Part shown: in pieces, positions 24,203 through 33,394 of the stretch
How the letters are laid out: each line of letters starts with the position of its first letter
Position numbering within the stretch: position 1 is the stretch's first letter
Source of the DNA: Amyloporia xantha
Taxonomy: Eukaryota > Basidiomycota > Agaricomycetes > Polyporales > Adustoporiaceae
Assembly: GCA_036971615.1 (NCBI GenBank)
Contig: JAYKKR010000008.1
Location: 868,001 to 932,000, forward strand
Reading direction: 5' to 3'
DNA length: 64,000 nucleotides
Translations under genes and position numbers: made by a program
The notes under the pieces: model-generated
Seen by the model: the letters and a program-made list of their open reading frames with translations, nothing else
What the model was told of the DNA's origin: nothing
Databases searched by the model: none

Positions 24203-24697
24203 TGTTGCCTGATTTCCGCGACAATGGTGTTGATGTTGGGTGAATTGGAGAGTTACTCACCAGTACTACGTTCCGTCTACGAGCACAGTGGCCCGCCTTT
24301 CCACAGTTCAACAATGTTCTCTGTGGACGTGCTAGTCTCTCATTAGGATATGGTTCGGGCAGCGTGAGAGTAATGGATTACGTAGCGCGCATTGCCACAG
24401 AGTCCGACAAGATAGTACAATTGATTACTAGACGTAGATAGACTAAGGAGATCAGTAACGGAATAAAGGAAAGAAATAGCGTGGAAACGAAAAAGCAATG
24501 AAGGGTGCGACTAAGAAGGAAAACGAGAGAAGTGGGCGAAAGCCCGCTAGGGCTATCCGACATGATGAGCGCCTCTCGCGCGCTATGGGGAAAGACGGAG
24601 GTGAGCAGCGATTCCCAAACATTAGGAGGGGCAGCGACGCATCCGCGAGCCGTGGATTCCCCATTAGGTTAGGAGCTGGCGGGAGGACTTACCAGAT
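24203..24697. other. Junction between paralogue A and the DIRS-like element
   Basis: About 500 bp holding the upstream region of paralogue A and the unresolved 3' terminus of the DIRS-like element. No clear inverted or split direct repeat matching 42140-42568 could be found by eye, so the element boundary is not defined. Confidence 0.4.
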
Positions 24698-26053
24698 TCA
24701 ACGTACACGCGGCATGGTGTACCGAACGAAAGAATCGTGTACGACTGGCGTGGCTTGCATGTACGGAGCCATCACTTGTGCGTGTTTGCGGAGATACAGC
24801 GTGAAGGCTTCACTGGCCCACCGTCCTTTGGACTTGACAACGTCGAAAGGAACTCCCCGTAGCAGGTACTCGAGGGTGCCGCCGATTCGAATACCATGGC
24901 CTTGCAGCGGGTCAATGCCTGCTGCGCGCGATGCTTTTGCGATGCGTGCCAGGAAAGCTGGTTTCGTTAGAGGGCGGGGACTTCCTTTTACCATGTGGGA
25001 GAACAATGGGCCATTCGCTGGTGGCGCGTTGACCTGTAGATGGTTGGCGAAGGCAGCAGTCGGGTCTGATGGTCCACTTTGGGTTGCCCAGAAGACATCC
25101 TCGCCGCCAGGAGCTGACTTCGTCCTGGGAATAAAGAAGACAGTTTCGGATAGATTGTTGCGGTCACGCGCTAAGCGGACGTCAGAGGGCTTGACGTGTA
25201 TGGCCGGGTCGAAGGATCGTAAAGTCGGAATTGTGAGCTCGCCGACACGCGCGACCGCATAGAACGCGGTCGTGAGGCACGCCCAGACTGCGGCATCTAG
25301 CGGGGTGTCGAGCGAAAGATGGTCGCGCAGGGTGCAAAGGTACTCTACAGTGTACGGACGTCTCTTCTTGCGCTTCGAAGACTTCGGTTCAATGTTCTCC
25401 GCAGCCCGTAGCAGAGCTTCTGTCTCCATGGGGTTGATGAGCCACGGGATGCCGTGCAGTATGTGCCACGCCCGGATACCATAGAAATAGTTACTGATAG
25501 TACTGCTTATGTAAGAGCCGGCGAGCGAAGCTATGAAACTTAGAATTAAAATGTTACTTGCCGGGGCCCTCTCAGATTCAGGTATGCACTTCAGGTCACA
25601 CATGACGTGGTATGCGAGGAGACCCGACCCATAGGTCTCAGCGGTGCTGACCGCCCATGCACGCGCGGTTACGGCGTTGATGCGCGCGATGTCCTCGTCG
25701 GAAATGGATACCGGGGAGCCATCTGCAGCGACAGCTCGGCGAGAAGTCGGCGGTTTCCATAGTCGGAGACGATCTCTCGCTAGGCAGTGTGGGCGCAGCG
25801 ATGAGACGGCAGGGGTGAGGCCAGGGAGATATGGGCGTGGGCGGGTCGCTGGATCGTCAGGTGCTGGTATGACAGTGTCGAAACGCGATTCAGTCGTCCC
25901 AGTATGAGAACTCCCAAAGGTAGTCCTCGGAACGCCCGTCGAGGCGATGATTGCTGACGGCGCGCTCTGCTGCGGGGAGCTGGACCTTTTCGGCAGCTGG
26001 CATGGGGGCTGCACCGTGGTCAAAAGGAACTGCTGAGGGACGGGGTGAATCAT
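24698..26053 (-). CDS. DIRS-like element tyrosine recombinase
   Basis: Site-specific recombinase expected to integrate the circular cDNA of the element. A likely start at 26053 (MIHPVPQQ) overlaps the end of the RT/RNase H gene by 164 nt in another frame. The N-terminal SAM-like domain includes TARAWAVSTAETYGSGLLAYH. The catalytic domain shows AVARVGELTIPTL (first Arg), GHGIRIGGTLEYLLRG (HxxR), GRW, and YLRKHAQVMAPYM (Tyr nucleophile), completing the R-H-R-Y set. It ends TMPRVR at 24698. The frame is uninterrupted, so the protein may be functional. Resemblance to Crypton recombinases is possible, but the RT context makes DIRS the better call. Confidence 0.85.
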   Translation of the reverse strand: MIHPVPQQFLLTTVQPPCQLPKRSSSPQQSAPSAIIASTGVPRTTFGSSHTGTTESRFDTVIPAPDDPATRPRPYLPGLTPAVSSLRPHCLARDRLRLWKPPTSRRAVAADGSPVSISDEDIARINAVTARAWAVSTAETYGSGLLAYHVMCDLKCIPESERAPASNILILSFIASLAGSYISSTISNYFYGIRAWHILHGIPWLINPMETEALLRAAENIEPKSSKRKKRRPYTVEYLCTLRDHLSLDTPLDAAVWACLTTAFYAVARVGELTIPTLRSFDPAIHVKPSDVRLARDRNNLSETVFFIPRTKSAPGGEDVFWATQSGPSDPTAAFANHLQVNAPPANGPLFSHMVKGSPRPLTKPAFLARIAKASRAAGIDPLQGHGIRIGGTLEYLLRGVPFDVVKSKGRWASEAFTLYLRKHAQVMAPYMQATPVVHDSFVRYTMPRVR

Positions 26054-27052
26054 AGTCGACGACGAAACGTTGGACGTCGGAGGGAATCGTGATGGGAGGA
26101 AGCAGGAGGCTGGAAGGGGGATAGAGTCCGCGCGAGGGATGATCGGCCGGGTTGCGGGCGCTCTCGACATATCGGGCATGAACGCGGCAGCCGGTAGGTT
26201 CAAGAAAGGTGTGTAAGCGTTTGAAGACTTCGTTGACGAAACGGTTTCGGCTCCGCCCGTTTCGCCAACCTTCAACGACTCCCATGTTGTCTCCGAAGAC
26301 CAGGACATCGGGATATGGAGAGGAGCTGCGCAGGAGGAAGCGGACGAGGAGCTCGAAACCGATTGCTTCTGCCCAGCCAATGTCACGGCCGTCGTTCTGC
26401 CAGCCTGGAAGGAGCCGCCACGCCCTCCAACGGGTGCCGATGACGATTCCAATGCCGACGCCTGAGCTGGCGTCGGAGAAGGCACTGACATCAAAGACCT
26501 CACAGGGACCAGGGATTGGCCGACTGATGTCTGGTTTTGCGAGAACACTGGCCCACCATTGGAGGTCTCGGGGGGTTCCAGATGGCGGAGTGCGGGGAAG
26601 GAAAGGGTTACTGTGGAAAATACTGAGCATAGATTCCAAGTTGGTGAGGTAAGCACGGCCCGCAGGGACCACCAAACTAGCATGAAGGAGTTTACCATAC
26701 AGCCGTTGGACTTCGTCCAGGGTGTGCGTACGCGACTTCCGCCATTCCTCGATGGCACGCAAATACTTCGCAGCCTTGAGTGGCGGAATAGCGACCGTCT
26801 TGGCGTCCAGGTTCCAAGAGAAACCGGTAAACGGGAATACTGGCTGGAAAGGGACATCTTTTTCTTCTTGCCAAGGGATGCCGAGGTAGGAGGATATTTT
26901 GTCAATGTCGGCGAAACAATAGGTGAAGCGTGCATCAGCCAGGGATCTGGGCGAGGAAGCGGAGAGGTCGCGCAGGGGCGAAGCCATATCCTCAACGAAT
27001 TCATCAGTGCGCCCGTCGGGTAGGGGATCCCCTCCGAACCATAGACGTCCGC
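25890..27052 (-). CDS. DIRS-like reverse transcriptase/RNase H, 3' half
   Basis: Continuation of the RT gene interrupted at 27052. It includes DKISSYLGIPWQEEKD and FTGFSWNLDAKTVAIPP (RT motifs after the active site), the thumb/connection region (LDEVQRLYGKLLHASLVVPAGR), and an RNase H domain with acidic residues in FSDASSGVGIGIVIG, GWAEAIGFELL and VFGDNMGVVEGW. The HARYVESARNPADHPSRG segment matches the C-terminal RNase H motif. The stop is at 25890. In the present genome this half is fused in frame to antisense LTR sequence and lacks its RT core, so it cannot be made as a full protein. Confidence 0.85.
26054..27052 (-). pseudogene. RT/RNase H gene disrupted by LTR-element insertion (left half)
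   Basis: This part of the RT/RNase H gene has lost its upstream half to the insertion at 27053. The reading frame continues without change on the other side at 39446 once the insertion and one target duplication are ignored, so the gene was intact here when the LTR element arrived. Confidence 0.75.
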
Positions 27053-27437
27053 TGTAAGGCCTGGTGCTCCTCCCGCTGTGCGATAAGCACACCTGGAAGG
27101 AACAGATCAATGAGTCGAAGGGGAAGGGGAGTGAAGACGTTCGCAGCGTCTGGCACGGAGGATGAGCAAGAGAGAAAAGAATTGATTGAGCTAGAGACTC
27201 GTAGGTATATGGGGGATGCTCTATGTGTGCTATCCCAGTCAAGTCGCAGTCGCAGTCCTAAGTACGCAGTAGATATCCCGAATCGCAGTAAAATGGGTCA
27301 AGCCGCTTGCTCGCCCTCTCGTAGAAGTAAAACGCAGTGTAGCTCCGCTGAGCAATAAAACCCGGTCGCGTGAAAATCAAAGTCCCAGTCGCAGCTCGTA
27401 CCAGATGGTAGATCCCCTTCCGCCTCGTCCCCCTTCC

Positions 27438-27446
27438 TCATATATA
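27438..27446 (+). promoter_or_regulatory. TATA-like box for the antisense LTR gene
   Basis: CATATATAC about 135 bp before the plus-strand ATG at 27581, oriented to drive transcription opposite to the retrotransposon. The same sequence is present in the second LTR (about 38345). A role is inferred from position only. Confidence 0.35.
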
Positions 27447-27580
27447 CCTCGTCCCGCGTGCGCTGCCACGTCACTTTCCCTCCCGCTTCCTCCCGCTACC
27501 TCCCGCTGCCTCCCCTCCGACTCTTCCCCTGACTTACTTATCCTCCTTCCGCGCTCTTCCCTCCCTTCGCCTCATTCGCC

Positions 27581-28380
27581 ATGTCTGAGCCTGCCGAACC
27601 CACCGACCCCATCGGTTCCCTCCACGTCCGCCGCTACCTCCTCCTCGTAGACGTGCTTCGCGCTGAATGCGTTGTGGAGCCTTCATTCCGCCCTTCCGAT
27701 CCGGCTGCTTGGCTTGCCTGGGCGCACGGAGTGCGCTGGCTCCTGGTTTGTCCACCTTCTCTTTCACTTCTCTTCCCTTCCCCTCACGTCCCGTCCCGCA
27801 GCGCCTTGCCTATGAGGCTCGAGCCCAAGCCATAGCCGCGGGGAACCTCACGCTCCCTCCGCTCACTGCCTTCGTCACCCTCCGCGAGCTCGTCCACTAC
27901 ATCGACTCGATCTTCCGCTCCTCCCTGAGCCATCGCGGTGCAGTCCCTTATCCTGGGATCGCCTGGAGCCCCGACGAGGTCCGCTCTAATGCGCAGCGGG
28001 ACGAAGCTGGCACTCCGCCTCCCCTCCCGTTGTACACGGAAGAGGCCTTCTGGACCCCTCCCCGCGTCACCGAGGAACGTACCGATGAGGCTTTGGAACG
28101 GCTCGAACTTATTGCCCGCCAGTTCTCGGACACTTTGGACCGTATGCGTCCCTATCCGCGGGCGTTCGAAGACTTAGAGCACTCGATCCGTGTCGCCGCT
28201 CATGCTCTGGGAGGGAGGGGAGGACGTCGGGAGGGAGGTCCCTCGCGGGCCCGTACCCCTGCGGAGGAGGATTTCCGTTACCACCGGGAGACTATTTATC
28301 GTCCCCCGCGCCACCGCTCGTTCTCTGACGTCGGCGGGGAAGGGCCCGACGCTCCCATCGACTTGTCGACCGTAGATTAG
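27581..28380 (+). CDS. Antisense LTR-encoded protein A (unidentified), intact
   Basis: Encoded on the strand opposite to the retrotransposon, wholly inside the LTR. Exon 1 is 27581-27745 (55 codons, MSEPAEPTDPIGSLHVRRYL...SDPAAWLAWAHGVRWLL). A 56-bp intron follows (27746-27801, GTTTGT...CCCGCAG), then exon 2, 27802-28380. The product is 247 residues ending PIDLSTVD. Without the splice the frame closes after about 84 codons, whereas the two exons join in phase 0. Exon 2 starts RLAYEARAQAIAAGN, has a helical region (TLRELVHYIDSIFRSSL, ALERLELIARQFSDTLDRM), then an Arg/Gly-rich tail. It shares the DPAA-W-x-A-W-x-H-x-V helix and the intron position with the ORFs at 28852 and 30959. Function unknown. 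Confidence 0.6.
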
Positions 28381-28540
28381 CGTTCCGTCCTGTAGTCGTT
28401 CCGTCCCGTAGTCGTTCCATTCGAATGCCATGCTTGCTTCCGCCGAGCTCCCTTGTCCCGCGTGACCACCTCTCCTTCGTTCCACTGTCTCGTCCTGCCC
28501 TACCGTCCGTTCATAGGGTAGCGCGTACCCATTCCTTACA

Positions 28541-28554
28541 CCCCCTACCCACTT
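28541..28554 (-). other. Polypurine tract of the LTR retrotransposon
   Basis: On the minus strand AAGTGGGTAGGGGG directly abuts the 3' LTR (TGTAAGG...). A purine-rich run immediately before the 3' LTR is the usual plus-strand primer site of LTR elements. Confidence 0.6.
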
Positions 28555-28851
28555 AAATTCCGACCGTCCTTGGTCGGTCCGCCGTCCTAATCCCCGAGCA
28601 AATCCCCGAGCCTTCAGGTCGTCCGATCATCGCAGATGCACGCGATCGGGCCGCGATCGCGTCAAGATCGATAGCGCTGGGGCACGCGCCCACCTCGAGG
28701 CGCTCCTGCCGCGCATCCCGCTGCTCCCACAGAGGCTGCCAAACGAGGGAAACGGCACCCGCTGGTTCATCCCTAACGTCCTCCCTTCCCCTCCGACCTC
28801 GCCCTTACCCCCACTCTCCCTTCCCGACCTCGACTCGCTCCCTCCACAACC

Positions 28852-29670
28852 ATGTCCGTCGACCTCACCAACCCCGCCGCTGCTCGCCGCTCCCTCCCTA
28901 TCATCGAACAGCGCCTCGACACGCTACGCGGCGCGGAACCAGAGCTCGGCGACGACCCTCGCCGCGGGACCTACAGGAGTGGCTACGGTGGGTGAACTCC
29001 TTGGGCCAGGCCTGGGTAAGTGGCTCGTTCGCGATTCCCGCCGCGCCGTCGCTCCCTAACCTTGACGTTCCTGCTAGGTGGCGCTGGCGGCGCCCACGCA
29101 GTGGCCAGCCACGAAACCACGCCGCGCAGTGCCCCGGCCCTGGAGCTGCAAACCTGGCTCGCAGCCACGCGCGGCCGACTCATGGCCTACCGCGACGAAT
29201 TCCCCGTCGCGGATCAGTACTACGACTCCCTCCTGCAGCGCCTCTCTCCCGCCCACAGCGCCACCTTCCTCGCCGGCACTCAAAACTTCACCTGGAATCG
29301 CCACTCGCGCACCCTCCACAACCTATGGCCCCCAGCCCCATTCCCTCCCACCGACGCCGATACGTCCGCCTCGGGGTCCCGCTACACCTCCCCGTCAGAA
29401 ACGGATGAAGTAAGTCGCAACGCCTCTTCAGGCGGAAGCGTGCCGCTAACGCCGTCGACCGTGGAGTTGGACGATGACGAAGGCGAAGATGAAGTAGAAC
29501 CCTCGTCCGACCTCGCCCCGCCGTCCCCGCCGCCCCCGCGCACCGTGGGTGGGAAGAAGCGGCAGACGAAAGGTAGAACGGCCGCCCCGAAACCTCCCAA
29601 GGCCCCCGCCTCTCTATCAAGGTTCCCCCTCGCCTCGCCACCGCCGCCAATGCCAAAAGACTCTCGCTGA
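28852..29670 (+). pseudogene. Antisense internal ORF B, N-terminal part, frame-disrupted
   Basis: ATG at 28852 (MSVDLTNPAAARRSLPIIEQ) opens a frame that closes at TGA 28996. The related helix DLQEWLRWVNSLGQAW appears in another frame at 28968-29015, directly before a GTAAGT donor. An acceptor CTGCTAG ends at 29077. Downstream, frame 29080-29670 encodes ALELQTWLAATRGRLMAYRD, an acidic/Pro-rich stretch and a basic KKRQTKGRTAAPKPPK segment, ending in TGA at 29668. The layout (W-helix, then intron, then a second helical segment) parallels ORFs A and C. At least two frame changes are needed to join the parts, so it is called broken; sequencing indels could explain this. Confidence 0.4.
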
Positions 29671-30634
29671 TCGCCCGAACCGCGATCGGCGAGGTCCCAT
29701 CGTATACCTCAACCACCCCCGTGCGCGTACTGCACCAAGAAGGGGTATCGCTGCGCGGGAGACGGCACTCGCCGCCATGTTTGCGAAGTCGTGCATGATC
29801 GCGCGGGCGAAGTGCACCATCCGCGACGATCCCCCGCCAATCGTAAGTCCTTCCCCCGCTCTTCCTCCCGCAGGTACGTTTCATCGCACTTCCCCAGAGC
29901 ACATCGAGTTCGTCGGCCCGCAATCTGACGAGGACGACGACGAGCCGCCATACCCTCCCGAATTCCCGCTCACCAACCGCGCCCGTCCCGTCGTCCTCAT
30001 CCCGCCCCGTCCGCGCGCCACCACTATCCGTCCACCCGCCGCCGCCCCTGCAGCCACGCCCGTCACTCCCCCTCCGCGTCCATCCGTACCCCCGTTCGAG
30101 ATCCTTCCAGCCGCTGAGGAACCGTTGTTCCTTCCCGGGACCCCCGACCGCCCGATCTCCCCTCCATGGGTGCCCTCAAGTCTCCTTCCCGCCTTTTCTC
30201 CCCTTCCGCTCCATCCCCCTCCCGTCGTCATTCGCCGTCCTCGCAACCTCGACCTCCTGGACGTCGCCGCAGAGCCGCCGTGCGAGCCGCAGACCGAGCT
30301 CGAGATGTGGCTCGTCGCTCGGTTAGCGGCCACCACCGACTTCCTTTTCCAGATGGCCGATCGAGCGCGGGACCTCGGGTACGCAGAGCAATTCGGGATC
30401 GCTGACTACCCCGACAACACGCTCGACCCCGCTCGCTCCGACAGCCCTGCCCCCGACTTCATCGAAGGGTCCTCTAGCGGCCCCGCTCCTCATCCGGCTC
30501 CCGACAGCGACGACGCCGTGGCTGAGCTCCTGGCCGCTGAGCTCGACTCCCCTACGCTGCCGCCGCTGTCGCCCACCGACGAGGACATGTTAGACCTCAC
30601 CGGGGCGTCCAAAGGGAAAGGACGCGAAACGTAG
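29671..30634 (+). pseudogene. Antisense internal ORF B, C-terminal part with Zn2Cys6-like motif
   Basis: In the same frame as the preceding ORF, after its TGA, the plus strand encodes PCAYCTKKGYRC (Cys codons 29722, 29731, 29752) and a fourth Cys at 29782. One base out of frame come Cys codons 29792 and 29813 in KSCMIARAKC. The spacing is C-x2-C-x6-C-x9-C-(x2 plus one base)-C-x6-C, that of a fungal Zn2Cys6 cluster. The second frame then stays open to 30634, with a Pro-rich linker, a helical segment TELEMWLVARLAATTDFLFQ, an acidic Asp/Ser/Pro region and the end KGKGRET. I read this as one protein, N-terminal W-helix plus zinc cluster plus helical tail, now frame-disrupted. Role unknown. Confidence 0.45.
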
Positions 30635-30958
30635 CGCGGGCCTCCCCTGGGTTCGCGTAGTGTACGAAATGTACTTTTATCTCGTAGTTGACGTAGTCGT
30701 CCGTCTGCCGTTGTATGCCGTCGATCTTGTATGTACGCGCCGCCCCCCGCCGTTGATCGGCTAAAATCAATGCATGTCAGTTTACTCGTCCCGCAGCCCC
30801 CTTCCGCCCCGTGTGCCCCTGCCGCGTGCCCCATCGCGTTCTTCGTAGAAGCCGCCTCGCGGCAAGCGCGTGTTGCGCCCCTCGGTATAACTACCGCCGC
30901 CCATCCCCGATCTCACTGAGTTTCTTTCCCTCGCCCCTCTATCTTCGTACCCCGTCTC

Positions 30959-31759
30959 ATGAGCGCGACGCCCCCGGTGTTTTCCCCTGAGGAGGCCCGC
31001 GAAAGGTACCTGCAAGTCCTCTGTGACAACCCCATCCCCTCCGATCCGGCCGCACGCATCGCGTGGGTCCACGCCGTAGACACCGCCGAGGTACGTGCTC
31101 CCCTTCCGCCCACACTATACGTTGTCCTCGAACCCCCGCCTAGGCCATCCTTCATTCCACGCTTCCGGAGGACTACGACCCTTCGTCCCCGTCGGAGCCC
31201 GTCCCCGGGATCGATGTCCTTGCCCGCCGCGCTGTGGTGGACTCCTTCCGCCTGCGTTACCTACCGCATCCGCCGCCAGTCCCCATCCGCCTCACCGCGT
31301 TAGAACTCCAAAACGTCCAACTCCAAGCGCGCATCGACCAACTCGAACCCGCCCTCGCTCAGATCCTTCAAGTGCAAATGGACCCGCTGCGCTCTGACGT
31401 CATTGCCCGCGCCCTCGAGATCCTCGCGGAAGTAGATCACCGTTTGTCTCTCCAAGACACGGCCCTTTCTTCCGCGCTGGAGTACGTCCATGTCCCTCCT
31501 TCGTGCCGAGGTCCACGCGCGCGCCCGGGATTCCTCGTCTGCCTTGCGTATCCTCCAAGACCAGGTCGCCCACGGATTCGACCGCGCCGCCTTCTCCCTC
31601 TCCACCCACAACACCGTAATCCAGTCCCTTCTCCGCCGCGTCCTCGCCCTGGAAGCCCGCTTCCCTTCCCCCGACCCTCCTCCCGTTCCCTACTCTTCCC
31701 CCCCGTCGTCCGATCCTTCCTCCCCGCTCGATCCTTCCCCTTCCGTTTCCTCCCCATAA
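30959..31759 (+). pseudogene. Antisense internal ORF C, coiled-coil protein, one frame shift
   Basis: Exon 1 30959-31090 encodes MSATPPVFSPEEARERYLQV...SDPAARIAWVHAVDTAE. An intron (GTACGT...CGCCTAG, ending 31143) follows. Exon 2 from 31144 gives AILHSTLPEDYDPSSPSEPV and a coiled coil (LTALELQNVQLQARIDQLEP, ALEILAEVDHRLSLQDTALS). Near 31483-31490 the coiled coil jumps by one base into SLLRAEVHARARDSSSALRI, ending VSSP at 31759. The exon-1 W/H helix and intron position match ORF A. The last 320 bp overlap the open tail of the integrase on the other strand, a tail-to-tail arrangement. Function unknown. Confidence 0.45.
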
Positions 31760-32168
31760 TTCTTTTGCTCACTGTCCCGACCCACATCTTCCTCCCCCGC
31801 TTCCATTTCGTCCAATACCCCCTTTGCGCTTCTTCCGCTTCTTCGACGATCTTGCGCACGTCTAGTGCAACCTCCTTTCGCGCCTTATACGGTACCACAC
31901 GGAACGCCGCGTACCGTAGTCTCGACACCGCTCCTGTTAGTTCCGCGAGTATGTAGGCTCCTCCTTTTGTACGCCGTATGACAACCATAGGCCCGAAATA
32001 CCGGGGTTTTGACTTCCTGCTATGTTCCGTCTCAATTTGTGAGTTCCGCACCAGCACCAGATCCCCCGCCGTAAACACAAAATCCTTGATTGTCCGCGCG
32101 AACCGCCGCTCAAAATCCTTGACCGACGCGTATCGAGCCGCTAGCACCCTCCGCCGTACGTCCCGCAA
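31437..32168 (-). CDS. Retrotransposon integrase C-terminal region
   Basis: Continues the integrase in another frame. It contains DFERRFARTIKDFVFTAGDL, VLVRNSQIETEHSRKSKP and RYFGPMVVIRRTKGGAYILAEL, the GPF/Y-like module of Ty3/Gypsy integrases (RYFGPMVV here). After WTKWKRGRK the frame stays open to 31437 but becomes low-complexity Arg/Gly sequence overlapping antisense ORF C, so the true C-terminus is probably near 31800. Confidence 0.75.
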   Translation of the reverse strand: MRDVRRRVLAARYASVKDFERRFARTIKDFVFTAGDLVLVRNSQIETEHSRKSKPRYFGPMVVIRRTKGGAYILAELTGAVSRLRYAAFRVVPYKARKEVALDVRKIVEEAEEAQRGYWTKWKRGRKMWVGTVSKRIMGRKRKGKDRAGRKDRTTGGKSREREEGRGKGSGLPGRGRGGEGTGLRCCGWRGRRRRGRIRGRPGLGGYARQTRNPGRARGPRHEGGTWTYSSAEERAVSWRDKR

Positions 32169-33394
32169 ATCCTCCGTTCGTTTGAGCAGTTGCCGCCCCG
32201 GATTTCAAGTAGGTCCACCTCGCTGATCTCCTTCCGGTCGGGCGGCACCAAGTAAGTAGCTTCCGCCAGGTCGAAAGGGAAAACTGGCTCGATCCCGTGC
32301 GCGATAAAGAAGGGCGAAGTGCCCGTCGATTTCTGAATCGTCACCCGTTCCGCCCAAAACACAGCATGCATCACCTTAGGCCACCCCTTCTCGTTCCCTC
32401 CACAGAGCTTAACCGCTGCTTCCCGTACGTCCCGGTGCCTCCGTTCCACGATCCCGTTCGCCTGTGAGTTGTACGCTGAGATTCGAATATGGTTGATTTT
32501 GTACCGTTCCCGCAGGTGTTCCAACGCCGCGACAAACGGTGTCCCGTTATCCGTAACAATCTCCTCCACCGCTCCCCACCGACACAGCAGCTCCTCGTAG
32601 ATGAAGTTTCCAATCGTCACTCCTGTCTCCTTCCGCAGCATCCGCCATTCTGGGTAAGACGACAGGGAACAACGCGCTTGGACGATATGCGTGTACCCGT
32701 ATGCTGTTGGCATGTGCATCGAATCCATGTGCACTTTCGAAAACAGCCCCCCCGGCATAGGTACCGTCGGTGGGATGTGGTACTTGTGCGCCTTGCGGAG
32801 CTGACACTCATGGCAGCTTCCCACGTACCATTTTACGTCGTGATCGAGACTAACCCACCAGAATCGTTCGAGGAGCCGGGCGCGCACCGTGAAGATCCCT
32901 TTGTGCCCGAGGGAATCGTGCGCCTCTTTCATCAGGCCGTACCGCTTCCCTTTCTCCACCACCACCTTGTGCTTCCCTCCTTTATCTTTCTTCCAGAGCC
33001 TCCCCCCTTTGACAAAGAACTTGCTGGCGTAACGGACGAACGAGGTGAACTGCCTTTCGTCCATTCCTTCCGGCCGCCTCGGGTCTCGTAAAAATTCGTC
33101 TACCTTCCGCACCCTTTCCTCCCGCGCCCCTCCGTTGCTGACCTCTGGGATCTCTACCCCCTCTCCCGCGTCCAGCGACCACACCATGAGTCCCTCTTCG
33201 TCCCTCTTCCCTCCCGGCGTATTCAAGACCTCCATGGTGAACGCGTAGGCCTCGTCAATCCACTCTTCGAAGTCATCTTCCTCTTCCGGGTCTTCCTCCG
33301 CTGCTCCCCGCCGCGAAAGCCCGTCCGCCCCCGCATGCCGTTCCCCGGCACATGTACCAGCTTGAAGTCGAATAGGAGGATCCCAGCGATCCAT
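32141..33394 (-). CDS. Retrotransposon integrase (zinc-binding and DDE domains)
   Basis: Inserts cDNA into the genome. The HHCC zinc module is visible as AHDSLGHKGIFTVRARL...CHECQLRK. The catalytic core shows MDSMHMP (first Asp), VTDNGTPF (second Asp) and NGIVERRHRDVREAAVKL (Glu), giving D,D-35-E. The N-terminal part overlaps RNase H in a different frame. The frame changes to the following C-terminal segment near 32160. The order RNase H then integrase places the element with Ty3/Gypsy. Confidence 0.9.
   Translation of the reverse strand: MDRWDPPIRLQAGTCAGERHAGADGLSRRGAAEEDPEEEDDFEEWIDEAYAFTMEVLNTPGGKRDEEGLMVWSLDAGEGVEIPEVSNGGAREERVRKVDEFLRDPRRPEGMDERQFTSFVRYASKFFVKGGRLWKKDKGGKHKVVVEKGKRYGLMKEAHDSLGHKGIFTVRARLLERFWWVSLDHDVKWYVGSCHECQLRKAHKYHIPPTVPMPGGLFSKVHMDSMHMPTAYGYTHIVQARCSLSSYPEWRMLRKETGVTIGNFIYEELLCRWGAVEEIVTDNGTPFVAALEHLRERYKINHIRISAYNSQANGIVERRHRDVREAAVKLCGGNEKGWPKVMHAVFWAERVTIQKSTGTSPFFIAHGIEPVFPFDLAEATYLVPPDRKEISEVDLLEIRGGNCSNERRICGTYGGGC

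Larger units (their letters stand above)
27053..28540 (-). repeat. LTR (3' LTR in element orientation)
   Basis: 1488-bp long terminal repeat, from TGTAAGGCCTGG to CATTCCTTACA as written on the plus strand. Compared with the other LTR it lacks one GC dinucleotide (GCGC versus GCGCGC near 27550) and has one extra C (near 28256). No base substitutions were seen in the stretches compared. It contains an intact spliced plus-strand ORF. Confidence 0.93.

Noticed and set aside
26054..27004. Upstream extension of the tyrosine recombinase frame into the RT/RNase H gene
   Set aside because: The extension is a stop-free shadow of the RNase H frame with no recombinase features. The first plausible Met is at 26053.
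27237..27265. AGTCGC/AGTC short tandem repeat in the LTR as a possible CRISPR or satellite
   Set aside because: Only two to three short units and no spacers. It is ordinary LTR sequence present in both LTRs.
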